Below are positions 55,101 through 63,790 of a stretch of DNA of 64,000 nucleotides, in pieces (the first letter of the stretch is position 1; each line of letters opens with the position of its first letter). Source of the stretch: Rhizobium sp. Root708 (lineage in GTDB: Bacteria; Pseudomonadota; Alphaproteobacteria; Rhizobiales; Rhizobiaceae); the NCBI RefSeq assembly GCF_001429725.1, contig NZ_LMHV01000044.1, positions 62,001 to 126,000 on the forward strand, given 5' to 3'. Under the pieces are notes generated by a model. It saw only the letters and a program-made list of their open reading frames with translations. It was not told where the DNA came from and did no database searches. The position numbers were made by a program, and so were the translations under genes.

Positions 55101-55787
55101 ATGTCCCGCATCATCCTCATCACTGGCGCGAACCGCGGCATCGGCCGCGAACTTGCCGCTCAACTCGCCGCAGCCGGGGACACTGTACTACTCAGTGCCC
55201 GCGACGAAGGCGCCGCGAAGAAGTCGGCATCGGAGATCGGCGGCGATGTCCACCCGGTTCAGCTCGACACGTCCGACGTTTCCAGCATCAGCGCCGCAGC
55301 TAGGAGGATTGAAGCCGAGTTCGGTCGTCTCGACGTGCTGGTCAACAATGTCGGTGGCGTCTACGACTACGGCCAGAAGGCGTCCACGGCCGACCTGGCG
55401 GTTGCTCAACAGGCGCTGGAAACCAATCTTTTTAGCGCCTGGCGTGTCACGCAGAGCGTGCTGCCGTTGCTGCGCAAGGCCCAGGGCGCCCGCATCGTCA
55501 ACGTGTCCAGCGAGGCCGCGTCGCTGGAGCGGATGGGCGCGTCCGTGCCTGCCTATGCGATTTCCAAGACTGCGCTCAACGCCCTGACGCGGGTCTTTGC
55601 CGCTGAACTGGCTGACGAAGGTATCACCGTCCATGCCGCAAGCCCCGGCTGGACCGCGACCGAACTGGGCGGCGAGGGCGGAAGGCCAGTCGCCGAGGGC
55701 GCAGCCAGCATCCTGCACGTCATCGACCTGCCCGCCGGCAGCGGCAGCGGCGGCTTCTATCAGGATGAACAGGTTCTGCCCTGGTGA
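55101..55787 (+). CDS. Short-chain dehydrogenase/reductase
   Basis: 228 residues, shorter than most SDRs. TGANRGIG cofactor loop, NNVGG for NNAG, Ser in VNVSSEAAS and YAISK Tyr/Lys. The C-terminal lid is short (GGFYQDEQVLPW), typical of the carbonyl-reductase-like branch that uses NADPH. AAGGAGAGACACAGAT precedes the ATG. Under probable control of the divergent IclR protein. Confidence 0.88.
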   Translation: MSRIILITGANRGIGRELAAQLAAAGDTVLLSARDEGAAKKSASEIGGDVHPVQLDTSDVSSISAAARRIEAEFGRLDVLVNNVGGVYDYGQKASTADLAVAQQALETNLFSAWRVTQSVLPLLRKAQGARIVNVSSEAASLERMGASVPAYAISKTALNALTRVFAAELADEGITVHAASPGWTATELGGEGGRPVAEGAASILHVIDLPAGSGSGGFYQDEQVLPW

Positions 55788-55797
55788 GCGAACAAAA

Positions 55798-55825
55798 GCC
55801 TGCCCGGGGCGTAGCCCGGGCAGGC
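55798..55825. terminator. Bidirectional hairpin between SDR and amine oxidase genes
   Basis: Perfect 11-base arms GCCTGCCCGGG / CCCGGGCAGGC with a six-base loop, 10 bp past the SDR stop and between convergent genes. Confidence 0.65.
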
Positions 55826-55927
55826 CTGAATGAATCGTTACGAGTTTAGATCCGAGTGAAGGGGCCTCGATGGTTGCTGTCGAGGCGGCGCACCGCGCAA
55901 ATGCTGGGACACTTAAGTGCGAAGATT

Positions 55928-57187
55928 TCAGCCCCGCAACGACCGGAGTTCTTGCGGCCGAAGCGCTTCGATTGCCTCGTCTGCGGCGCGCAGACCGCTG
56001 TCGTAGGCGCCGTGTGCAGTAGAAAAATCATGCCCATGGGTGGCTTCGCCCGCGAAGAAGATGCGGCCCTCCCAGGAACGAGAAAGGATTTGCCGCGCCT
56101 GTGAATGACCCGGCAAGGCACAGCTATAGGCGCCGCCGATCCTGTCCGAACGACTCCAGTTGGACGCGCCCAAAACCCTTAGCTTTGATCGAACGCCGGA
56201 GCCCACGAGCTTGATCAATTGTTCAATGGCCAGGTCGAACGCGGCGACGAGGCCTTCCTCAGCAACAATCCTGGCGCTGTCGCCGCCCAGAGAACATTCG
56301 ATGACCGGCCAGCCGAACGGGCGAATATAGTAGTCGCAGGTCCGGGTGTCGTAGGGATCGCCGATGAGATGGGTCTCGGGCGCAAAAAGCGTTTCGCCGT
56401 CGATCTGGAAGAAAAGTTTTTCGTCGCTACCGAGGGGTAGGACGCTTGCGGCATGGCGCCATGGATCAAGGGATGAAGGCAGATCGATCGAGGCGCCAGC
56501 GAGTACATTCGTTGACACGGTTAGGATCGCGGCGGCAGCGTGGATCGTCCCGGTCGGGGTAGTGATGGCAAGGCCGTTACGGTGTTCGCTGATCACTTCG
56601 ACCGGCGTCGCGAGGCGGACGTTCGTGGCGGATGGCAGACTCGCGGAGATCAACGTTCCATAGCCGGCAGGCACACGCCAGTTGCGATAGCTGCACGCCG
56701 CGTCATAGGCAAGGTAGTCTGCCGCCGACATACGATCGGGCGCGACACCGTTCGAGAAACCGCAGATCGCATGGACATAGGGATTCCATTCAGCGCCCGG
56801 CAGCAGGGCATCCCCGGCCCGGTCGCTTCTCGAGACAAGGCGCGGCAGTTGCTGTTCCCAAACGTTAAGTGCTCTGCGGGCAGCGGACTGCTGTTCTGCA
56901 GAAAAGCCGAGATTGGCATATTGGCTGCCCCAAGCTGCCTCGCGTCGATCGATCGCGAAGCCTGCCTGTTCGGCAATTCCCGTCCAAGGGTTGCGATCTG
57001 CCGAGTGGAGCCAACCGCAGCCTAGATCCAGTGGGAAGCCCGCGAGTTCCTGGGTCCAGCCACGCCCTCCGAGGCGGCTTGAGGCCTCCAGCATGATGGT
57101 CGAGAAACCACTGGCGGCGAGGCGCCTGGCCGCCGCAATACCCGCGGCTCCGCCACCCACGATCGCAATATCGACGTCGGTAGCCAT
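55928..57187 (-). CDS. Flavin-dependent amine oxidase family protein
   Basis: 419 residues. FAD motif DIAIVGGGAAGIAAARRL, second dinucleotide-binding segment GGRGWTQELAGFPLDLGCGWLH, and the C-terminal FAGEATHGHDFSTAHGAYDSGLRAADE. The family oxidises amines or, in some branches, hydrocarbons and polyprenes. The ATG at 57187 was taken because the FAD strand follows; a GTG at 57289 would add 34 non-homologous residues. No Tat leader. Divergent from the LysR gene, its probable activator. Confidence 0.85.
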   Translation of the reverse strand: MATDVDIAIVGGGAAGIAAARRLAASGFSTIMLEASSRLGGRGWTQELAGFPLDLGCGWLHSADRNPWTGIAEQAGFAIDRREAAWGSQYANLGFSAEQQSAARRALNVWEQQLPRLVSRSDRAGDALLPGAEWNPYVHAICGFSNGVAPDRMSAADYLAYDAACSYRNWRVPAGYGTLISASLPSATNVRLATPVEVISEHRNGLAITTPTGTIHAAAAILTVSTNVLAGASIDLPSSLDPWRHAASVLPLGSDEKLFFQIDGETLFAPETHLIGDPYDTRTCDYYIRPFGWPVIECSLGGDSARIVAEEGLVAAFDLAIEQLIKLVGSGVRSKLRVLGASNWSRSDRIGGAYSCALPGHSQARQILSRSWEGRIFFAGEATHGHDFSTAHGAYDSGLRAADEAIEALRPQELRSLRG

Positions 57188-57305
57188 TCGGGTTCTCGCA
57201 CCAGTCGGGTGGGCATTGCTCGTGCCGTCAAGCAAAGACGTACCTGCAAATGCATCCAATAGGGTTGTTCGTGAAGTTCCATTGCGCACGAGCTTTAACC
57301 TAGTC

Positions 57306-57336
57306 GTTGTTCCACAACCTGATTAGGCGCTATAAT
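57306..57336 (+). promoter_or_regulatory. LysR promoter with inverted repeat
   Basis: TATAAT at 57331-57336 with TTGTTC 18 bp upstream (57307-57312). GTTGT / ACAAC (57306-57318) is an inverted repeat overlapping the -35, a likely autoregulatory site in the divergent amine oxidase/LysR region. Confidence 0.45.
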
Positions 57337-57365
57337 TCGCATATCGATATGAAGAGGACTCATGA

Positions 57366-58259
57366 GTGTCGCGAGAGAACGTCAATGACTTGCTTGCCTT
57401 CCTGGCGGTCGCCCGGGAACGGAGTTTCACCAAAGCCGCGGCCAAGTTCGGGATTTCCCAGTCCGCCTTGAGCCACACCATTCGAGGGCTTGAAACCAGG
57501 CTTGGCGTTCGGCTCCTCACGCGCACAACACGGGCCGTGTCGCCGACCGAGGCCGGCGAGCGGCTATTGAACGGGATCGGCCCCCATTTTGACGAGATTG
57601 ATGCTCAGATCGACGCACTCAGCGACCTGCGTGACAAGCCCGCAGGCAACATCCGCATCTCGGCCCCAGACCACGCGATCAACTCCGTGCTCTGGCCGAA
57701 ACTGCAAAAATTTCTGCCGAAATATCCCGATATCAAAGTTGAACTAATACGCGAGAATGGCCTGACCGACATCGTCACGGAGCGTTACGAGGCAGGGGTT
57801 CGCATGGGTGAGCAGCTCGCGAAGGACATGATCTCGGCCCGAATTGGCCCAGATTTCCGTTTCGCCGTGGTGGGTGCGAAGTCCTACCTGAAGGACCAGG
57901 CAGAGCCGCAGCACCCCCAGGATCTCATCCGGCACACCTGCATCAACGAGCGCCTTCCCACTAGCGGGGGCTTTTGGGCGTGGGAGTTTGAGGACCAAGG
58001 TCGCGAGATCAAGATTCGCGTTACGGGCCAGCTCGTCTTCAACAACTCGTATCAGGCCGTCGAGGCGGCGGTCGCGGGGTTCGGTCTCGCCTATGTGCCT
58101 GAGGATGTCGCTTTGCCGCATATCCAGAAGGGGCGGTTGGTGCGGGTGCTACAGGACTTCAGTCCGCACTGGGATGGCTACTACATGTATTATCCGAGCC
58201 GTCGTCAGTCCTCGCCGGCTTTCGTCGCCCTCGTCGAAGCGTTACGCCATCGCACGTAG
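57366..58259 (+). CDS. LysR-family transcriptional regulator
   Basis: 297 residues. HTH NDLLAFLAVARERSFTKAAAKFGISQSALSHTIRGLETRLGVRLL at residues 7-52, then the effector domain (GNIRISAPDHAINSVLWPKL ... GFGLAYVPEDVALPHI) of the branch that regulates oxidoreductases. GTG start at 57366 behind GAGGACTCATGA. Probably controls the divergent amine oxidase gene. Confidence 0.92.
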   Translation: MSRENVNDLLAFLAVARERSFTKAAAKFGISQSALSHTIRGLETRLGVRLLTRTTRAVSPTEAGERLLNGIGPHFDEIDAQIDALSDLRDKPAGNIRISAPDHAINSVLWPKLQKFLPKYPDIKVELIRENGLTDIVTERYEAGVRMGEQLAKDMISARIGPDFRFAVVGAKSYLKDQAEPQHPQDLIRHTCINERLPTSGGFWAWEFEDQGREIKIRVTGQLVFNNSYQAVEAAVAGFGLAYVPEDVALPHIQKGRLVRVLQDFSPHWDGYYMYYPSRRQSSPAFVALVEALRHRT

Positions 58260-58397
58260 TTCTATACTGCGATAGTCCCGCCCCGGGGAGCGCCCCAGCG
58301 CTCAGACTCGATGGCGATCGTGTTAGGATATCAGTGCAACTTCTCTATCTGGCGCCTTCTCTATCTGGCGCCTTTCGCCCCACGCCGGTTGCGGGCT

Positions 58398-58688
58398 TTA
58401 TGCGCTTTTGGACCCCACCATCACGTAGTGCGTGGCGATTGCCGGAAGCGCCACTACCGCCGCCCAACGCCCAAAGAAGGGCGTCACCGACGTTTTGGAG
58501 CTCCAGACATCAAGGCAGTATGTGAAGGTGAGATAGTCCCAGTCGCCAGGAAGGGAAGTGCTCCATATGCCGACACCCGCCAGAGGGAAGATGGCGAGAC
58601 GCAGCAGCTGTGTCCTCGCTGAGTTGATCGACGACAGTCCAAGATCGAGCGGCTCAACGCTTTTGCGCGCGCCCCAGTGCAGGCCAAG
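58398..58688 (-). pseudogene. C-terminal remnant of a DUF4405 membrane cytochrome gene (remnant 1)
   Basis: 97 open codons: LGLHWGARKSVEPLDLGLSS ... AGVGIWSTSLPGDWDYLTFTY ... TSVTPFFGRWAAVVALPAIATHYVMVG, ending TAA. It aligns without gaps to the last 100 residues of the intact protein at 60170-60904. The N-terminal four membrane segments are gone, so it is a partial duplication. Surrounding DNA (58260-58397 and 58689-58719) has no gene. Confidence 0.8.
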
Positions 58689-58719
58689 ACATGTCCGCGC
58701 CCTTCATCGCGTTTTTCAT

Positions 58720-59466
58720 TCAGACTGACTGCGCCGTGGGCCGGAACAGAATTTCGTTGATATCCACGTCGTCTGGCTCATTGACTGCAAAAGCGACCGT
58801 TCTTGCGAATGTGGCTGCAGGTACGCCGACTTCCGCGACGAAGGCTTTGGTCTGATCCTGGATATCCTGCTCGCCGATATGGTCGTGAAGCTCAGTCTTG
58901 ACCACGCCAGGCGAAATGATGGTCGTCCGGATGTTGTAAGGCTTCACCTCTTTGCGCAGACCCTCCGACAGCGCCCGCACCGCGAATTTGGTGGCACAGT
59001 AGACGGCCGCGCCCGGATCCACGACGTGGCCGTAGACGGACGAGACGTTGATGATATGGCCCGACTTCTTTGCTTTCATATGCGGCAGCGCTGCTGCAAT
59101 GCCATCGAGCACGCCTTTGATGTTCACATCAATCATGCGGTCCCACTCATCGACGCGGAGGCGTTCCAATGGAGCGAGCGGCATGAGGCCGGCGTTGTTC
59201 AGCATGACGTCCACCCGACCGAACGCGCGCACGGCTGTATCGACAAGACTCTTGACCTGGTGAGCTACAGTGACGTCTGTCGCGACGGCCAAAGCCCTGT
59301 AGCCGGCTGCATTCAGTTCTTGCGCCAGCGCCTCGATGCGGTCGGCGCGGCGCGCGCCGATCACGACGGTCGCCCCGCACTCGGCCAGGTGTCGTGCGGT
59401 AGCTTCGCCCAGGCCGCTGCTCGCGCCGGTGATCACTATCACCTTGTCGGCAATATTATCAGACAT
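58720..59466 (-). CDS. Short-chain dehydrogenase/reductase (YdfG-like)
   Basis: 248 residues. TGASSGLG loop, NNAG, Ser in INVSSVYGH and YCATK active site. Arg/Arg in GARRADRIEAL gives NADP(H) preference. The C-terminal DDVDINEILFRPTAQ is typical of serine/3-hydroxy acid dehydrogenases of the YdfG group, but the substrate cannot be told. GGGATAT precedes the ATG. It sits between the remnant and the YciI gene on the same strand. Confidence 0.88.
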   Translation of the reverse strand: MSDNIADKVIVITGASSGLGEATARHLAECGATVVIGARRADRIEALAQELNAAGYRALAVATDVTVAHQVKSLVDTAVRAFGRVDVMLNNAGLMPLAPLERLRVDEWDRMIDVNIKGVLDGIAAALPHMKAKKSGHIINVSSVYGHVVDPGAAVYCATKFAVRALSEGLRKEVKPYNIRTTIISPGVVKTELHDHIGEQDIQDQTKAFVAEVGVPAATFARTVAFAVNEPDDVDINEILFRPTAQSV

Positions 59467-59505
59467 GTATATCCCAGTTGATTGTGGCCCTTCACGTCGA
59501 CGCAG

Positions 59506-59961
59506 CTATTTGCTCTGATAGGCTTTGATATTGGTGACCTGCCAGTGGCGCACGTTCGCGCTTAGGACGTTACTTTTGACGCCCGGATCCTGGCTCACCC
59601 ATTCTTTCGCCGCGTCGATATTCTCAGCTTCGAATAGCACCATGCCAAGTACTTTGTCGTCGGTGAGCGTACCGAGCAGTCCTCCGGCAATGAACTTGCC
59701 CCCGAGCGTTTGGCCGTAGGCGATATGGTCCTTGATGTTGGTCTGCTCAGTGATGTTCTTGCTATTTTCATAGGCGGACCCGCGTTCGTAAATGACCGCG
59801 TAAACGCCGGCCTTTGCGGCAGTTCCGTCCTGCGCAATGGCGACGGGCGCAAAAACGGCAACCGTGCCGAAAGCTGCAATCCCCGCAACAGCCAGCATCA
59901 GAATTGCGCGTTGGGCAGCCAAGCTGCCCCTGTGAAGCGATTTGACGATGTGCACGTTCAT
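59506..59961 (-). CDS. Exported YciI-domain protein
   Basis: 151 residues. An N-terminal signal peptide (AILMLAVAGIAAFGTVAVF, AIA-Q) is followed by a YCII dimer fold (GVYAVIYERGSAY ... HIAYGQTLGGKFIAGGLLG ... GMVLFEAENIDAAKEWVSQDPGVKSNVL). Most YciI proteins are cytoplasmic, so export is unusual. The ATG at 59961 is chosen over a start 45 bases upstream. It shares the strand with the SDR and the DUF4405/P460 pair. Confidence 0.8.
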   Translation of the reverse strand: MNVHIVKSLHRGSLAAQRAILMLAVAGIAAFGTVAVFAPVAIAQDGTAAKAGVYAVIYERGSAYENSKNITEQTNIKDHIAYGQTLGGKFIAGGLLGTLTDDKVLGMVLFEAENIDAAKEWVSQDPGVKSNVLSANVRHWQVTNIKAYQSK

Positions 59962-60169
59962 GGCGTTATCTCTGTCGACCGAGCTGAAGAAAGTATGACC
60001 ATACAAAAGATCGACCTCGTTGATTAGCGGGCATAAATCGATAGGACTTATGGTAATGATTCATCAATGCAGTTGGCCATCAAATGCTCAATCATAAGGA
60101 TGTAGAGAGCGTAAGATTGTCGGGCGAGATCGTCGTCGTCTGCTCGCTTCTCCAGGAAACCCCGATGTC

Positions 60170-60904
60170 TCAACGCCTTTGCGCGACTTTCCCGCCTTGC
60201 GGCTTCCCTACCGTGCCGGTTGCGGGCTTTGTGCGCTGTCGGTTTCTCCGTCCCACCATCACATAATGCGTGGCGATGGCCGGAAGCGCCACCACTGCCG
60301 CCCAATGCCCGAAGAACGGCGTCACCGAGGTTTTGAAGTTCCAGACATTGAGGCTGTAGGTGAAGGTCAGGTGATTCCAGACACCAAGAACTGAAAAACT
60401 CCAGACGCCGACACCAGCCAGAAGAGCTGCGGAGACACGCAGCAGCCACGTCCTGGCTGCGTTAGCCGACGACAGCCTCAAGATCGAGCGGCTTAACGCC
60501 ATTACGCGCACCCAGTGCAGGCCGAGATGGATGCCGACGATGACCATCACCCAATAGGCTGAGAACCAGTGGATCTCCCGCATGTAGATGCTGTCGGGGA
60601 TCGAAAGTGCGCTGAACAGAGATTTCGAGATCGCGATGCTGGTGAGCAACAGGATGATCATGTTGACGATCAGAAGTAGGTGAAGCGCGACGATAAGGAC
60701 GCGGCGTGCGTCATAACGACCCTTGAAGAGATTTTTGAACCAGAACCGGTTCACCACGATATGGCAGGCGAGCAATGCGAACATGGCGGTGCCGAAGATC
60801 TCGTGGGGGACGTTCTCTAGCCACCAATAGGCCAGTGAGAGCAGAAGGAAGATCGCCATCGCGCCGGGCAGCAGGAGACGATCGATAAGAGGGGTCGATT
60901 TCAC
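60170..60904 (-). CDS. DUF4405 cytochrome b-like integral membrane protein
   Basis: 244 residues, six predicted membrane segments. Paired histidines in the membrane (ACHIVVNRFW, VALHLLLIVN, IHWFSAYWVMVIVGIHLGLHW, ATHYVMVG) suggest b-type haem binding. GTG start behind AAGGAGTGCGTTATC. It lies 33 bp after the cytochrome P460 gene, so the two are an operon; the membrane protein is a plausible electron partner for the periplasmic haem protein. Two decayed copies flank it at 58.4 and 61.9 kb. Confidence 0.82.
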   Translation of the reverse strand: MKSTPLIDRLLLPGAMAIFLLLSLAYWWLENVPHEIFGTAMFALLACHIVVNRFWFKNLFKGRYDARRVLIVALHLLLIVNMIILLLTSIAISKSLFSALSIPDSIYMREIHWFSAYWVMVIVGIHLGLHWVRVMALSRSILRLSSANAARTWLLRVSAALLAGVGVWSFSVLGVWNHLTFTYSLNVWNFKTSVTPFFGHWAAVVALPAIATHYVMVGRRNRQRTKPATGTVGKPQGGKVAQRR

Positions 60905-60937
60905 GATAACGCACTCCTTGGAATAGATGCTAAGGAG

Positions 60938-61414
60938 CTAGTTCTTGAAACTGCGCGCATCGTTGAAGGTGAACATATACTGGCGGTCCTGGCGGGACTG
61001 ATGACAGGAATGGCAGCGCTCAGGATTTTCATCGTCAGTCTTGATCGATCGGTCCGGATTGAACGCTTGATAGGTCCAGTCGTCCGGACCGCCTCCTGTT
61101 TTCTCAGCGACGAGATAGCGGGCTAGAACGTCGCTCTGGTGATCAACGAGAACGACATGCGTTCCCGTCGGCACCGGTTTTCCGGCCTGAATGGCCTCGA
61201 GTGCGCTCTGATTGGTAAGCATGTGCTCGCGCGTTACGCCGCGGCGCACGGTCGTATAGTGCACGAGCCTATCGAGCTCCGGGAAGGTCACCGCACCTGT
61301 TTCGGCGTGAGCCGGTGTCCCTCCCGAGCCTTCCGGCAGCATTAGATAGCCGCTGGCAAGGACCAATGCTCCACTCAGTAATGCCAACCCAGAGGATCTA
61401 GTCTTTATGCTCAT
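60938..61414 (-). CDS. Cytochrome P460-family c-type haem protein
   Basis: 158 residues. Signal peptide (GLALLSGALVLASGYLML ... AHA-E), then the P460 fold (FPELDRLVHYTTVRRGVTREHM, PVPTGTHVVLVDHQ, RYLVAEKTGG) and the haem-binding CHSCH at residues 134-138. Characterised P460 proteins oxidise hydroxylamine or bind NO; many relatives have unknown activity and the Lys cross-link cannot be judged from sequence here. It leads the operon with the DUF4405 protein. ATG at 61414; a TTG at 61441 is possible. Confidence 0.82.
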   Translation of the reverse strand: MSIKTRSSGLALLSGALVLASGYLMLPEGSGGTPAHAETGAVTFPELDRLVHYTTVRRGVTREHMLTNQSALEAIQAGKPVPTGTHVVLVDHQSDVLARYLVAEKTGGGPDDWTYQAFNPDRSIKTDDENPERCHSCHQSRQDRQYMFTFNDARSFKN

Positions 61415-62221
61415 TGGCGCAAAATGCCCTGTCGCGTACAAGAGATCGGCGCATCGAGGTGCCCCCGGTGCGGTTATTTTCAGATTTCCGGCATCAGACG
61501 GACCGCTGCGGCAGTAATGATCTGCGGACCCGACAATTCGATCGGCTGCGCTAGCCCGATCAAACGCTTGAACGACGTCAGCTCAGCTCTCTGCTTCTAG
61601 ACGGCCTCGCCGGATATCATTCTTGCGTAACAACTACCAAATACTGTGGGGCGGAATTAGTAGTGCTAAGCTGATTGTAGTTGTGAGGCAGATTCATCAA
61701 TCCCGTGGGGAGACCTTTGTGAGCATAGCGTTTCTTGGGCCTCTCTTTGGTGAGTTCTACTTACAGCAATATGGGATCATCTACGACGAACAAGAGGCCG
61801 CAAGGGGCGGGCAAAGACAAAAAAGACACGTGCACTGAAAATCGCGCCTACCGAAAACCAATGGAGTCGCATGGTAGATGACATCGGGTAGTGGAAGGAA
61901 AGCAAGCACCGATTTGGAAATCACCAGGCTCGTTATCACGAGTACCAGCATATTGCTTGCCAACACGATATGTGTGCTGAGGACAGTGAGCGGTCGCGCA
62001 CTGTATGGTTTTGATGTTTGAACTAGAAATGATTGACCGCGATGTCCCATCCCAGCAGGATGAACAACGCCGTCTCGAAAAGTTCGTGTCGCAGGTTATC
62101 CACAACAGGCAACCATGGCAGTCTGGATCGGGCGCTTTGCAAGCTTTGGTCTTCGTTACCCAACGTCGATCACTTGAAATCAAGCGCAGCGCTGTGTCGC
62201 CGGCTTCGACAGACCTCAGAG
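61415..62221. other. 807-bp region with a DUF4405 remnant
   Basis: Apart from the decayed copy at 61850-62110 no gene is recognised in 61415-61849. Confidence 0.5.
61850..62110 (-). pseudogene. Decayed DUF4405 membrane cytochrome gene (remnant 2)
   Basis: Blocks HELFETALFILLGWDIAVNHF, a TAG at 62025-62023 where the intact protein has Trp (NRFWFK), then in a shifted frame ARPLTVLSTHIVLASNMLVL and SLVISKSVLAFLPLPDVIY. They align with residues 34-115 of the intact 244-residue protein. It has a stop, a frameshift and no C-terminal half. Confidence 0.75.
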
Positions 62222-63556
62222 CTATTCTTCCGACAACGGCTCATTCAGTGAATAAACCGTGACCGGTCTATCACGGTTGCGCACGACCAACTCGCCAAGG
62301 CAACGCAAACCGACAACCCGGCCAGCCAGACCCTCGAAGGTTTTGCCAGAGATCAAACAGCTTGTGCCATGTTCTTTGTTGAGTGCCTCCAGACGTTGTG
62401 AGAGGTTTACCGTGTCGCCATACAAGGTAAAGGACAATCGGTCATCGCTTCCCACTGTACCGGCCGCTACCAGACCTGATGCAATTCCGATTCTTAGCTT
62501 AATTCGATGTCCATCGAACTTTCTCTCGGCAAGCATCTGCAGGATCTCTCTTGCGGCGGTAACGGCATGCAGTTCGTGGTTTCCGCAAGCCAAGGGCAGA
62601 TTGAAGGCAGCGATGATTGCGTCCCCGAAATAATTAACGACCAATCCACCCTGACTGCCCACGACCGCAGCTACGGACGAAAACAAGCCGTTCAACAAAC
62701 TGATCACCTCAGCAGGTGTGAGACTTTCGGATATTCCCGTAAAACCTTCCACATCTGCAAACAGCAGTGATGCATTCCGCATTTGCGGCGCAAGCTGGCC
62801 GTCGCTTGCAAGCTCTGTGATCACTGAGGTTGGAACATACTTGCCGAACAAACGCTGAATTTGACGCCGCCTCTCCTCCTCGTCGAGCTTGGCTCTGGCG
62901 ACCGAGCGTGCCCGATGAACTGAAACAGCGGCAATTCCCGTGAAAGCAACCATGATCAAGGTTTCTTCGACCCGTGATGCGATTCCAATGAAGTTCGGAT
63001 TGAGAACTACATCATAGAAAACCTGCCGCGAGGGCGCGGGCGGGAGATCCGAGAAGGTCAGCACATTGGGCATGCCACGCACGATCCATGCAGTGGATAC
63101 GCCAAGGCCAATAGCACACCAACTGCCAGTCCAGATTACCAGCCAAGGTGATAAGGTCAGGATCGACGCCGCGATGACGACGTAGAAATATTGCATGCGG
63201 CTCGTAAGGAACACAAGATTTTGCGGGATTGCATCTCCACTGCTGAGGGGTGCAAAGGTCAAGATGACCGAGACCAACGCTGCATCGATCGTAAAAAATG
63301 CATAGCGCGCATAGATTTCAAACCGGCTTTTCGCCGGCAACAACGCCGCGAGCCCGAGAAGGGCCAGCAACAGTGTCGACGTAAAAATTACCAAGTTGAC
63401 CGGATAATGATAGCCCCATAGGAACGCTAAGGCGAGCAAGGTTACCGCGACGGTGCGGCCGAGTACCGCCAATATAAAACCAGTGCGCTGGGCGATTTCC
63501 AATGTTTGACTGCCGGAAAGAAAGCTTAGCGAAGTCAGCCGTTTCCTGAAAGACAT
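62222..63556 (-). CDS. Class III adenylate/guanylate cyclase with N-terminal membrane domain
   Basis: 444 residues. Six or so membrane segments in residues 25-230 (no recognised MASE family), a short coiled linker (ARAKLDEEERRRQIQRLFGKYVP), then the cyclase domain: metal Asp in LFADVEGFTG, second metal Asp in NYFGDAIIAAF and GDTVNLSQRLEALN. It makes cAMP (or cGMP) at the membrane in response to an unknown signal. GGAACGGAGCT precedes the ATG at 63556; a GTG at 63634 would extend into the broken upstream gene. Monocistronic. Confidence 0.88.
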   Translation of the reverse strand: MSFRKRLTSLSFLSGSQTLEIAQRTGFILAVLGRTVAVTLLALAFLWGYHYPVNLVIFTSTLLLALLGLAALLPAKSRFEIYARYAFFTIDAALVSVILTFAPLSSGDAIPQNLVFLTSRMQYFYVVIAASILTLSPWLVIWTGSWCAIGLGVSTAWIVRGMPNVLTFSDLPPAPSRQVFYDVVLNPNFIGIASRVEETLIMVAFTGIAAVSVHRARSVARAKLDEEERRRQIQRLFGKYVPTSVITELASDGQLAPQMRNASLLFADVEGFTGISESLTPAEVISLLNGLFSSVAAVVGSQGGLVVNYFGDAIIAAFNLPLACGNHELHAVTAAREILQMLAERKFDGHRIKLRIGIASGLVAAGTVGSDDRLSFTLYGDTVNLSQRLEALNKEHGTSCLISGKTFEGLAGRVVGLRCLGELVVRNRDRPVTVYSLNEPLSEE

Positions 63557-63639
63557 AGCTCCGTTCCTAACAATGGTTTCAGGCTTGGGGGCGCGGCCTC
63601 CGATTGGTGAATGGGTCTCACAATTACTCGCCACCGGCG

Positions 63640-63765
63640 GACGACTGGCGCGCCCTGAAATTCGGCAAGGAGCTCTTGGACGCCGCTCGTGCCTATCCGG
63701 CTTGATCGCCCGGCCGCGAACAGGACGACGGCGACGGAAATCAGTTGATCTCGTCGTCGCGGCAT
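63640..63765 (-). pseudogene. N-terminal stump of a MocA-like molybdenum-cofactor nucleotidyltransferase
   Basis: VVLFAAGRSSRIG and LLAEFQGAPVVRR are the nucleotide-binding start of MocA/MobA-type transferases. Similarity ends at about 63640; the frame runs on to 63535 without homology and overlaps the cyclase start. About 80 % of the gene is missing. Confidence 0.65.
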
Positions 63766-63790
63766 TTTGCGTCGCTGCTCGTACCGGGAT

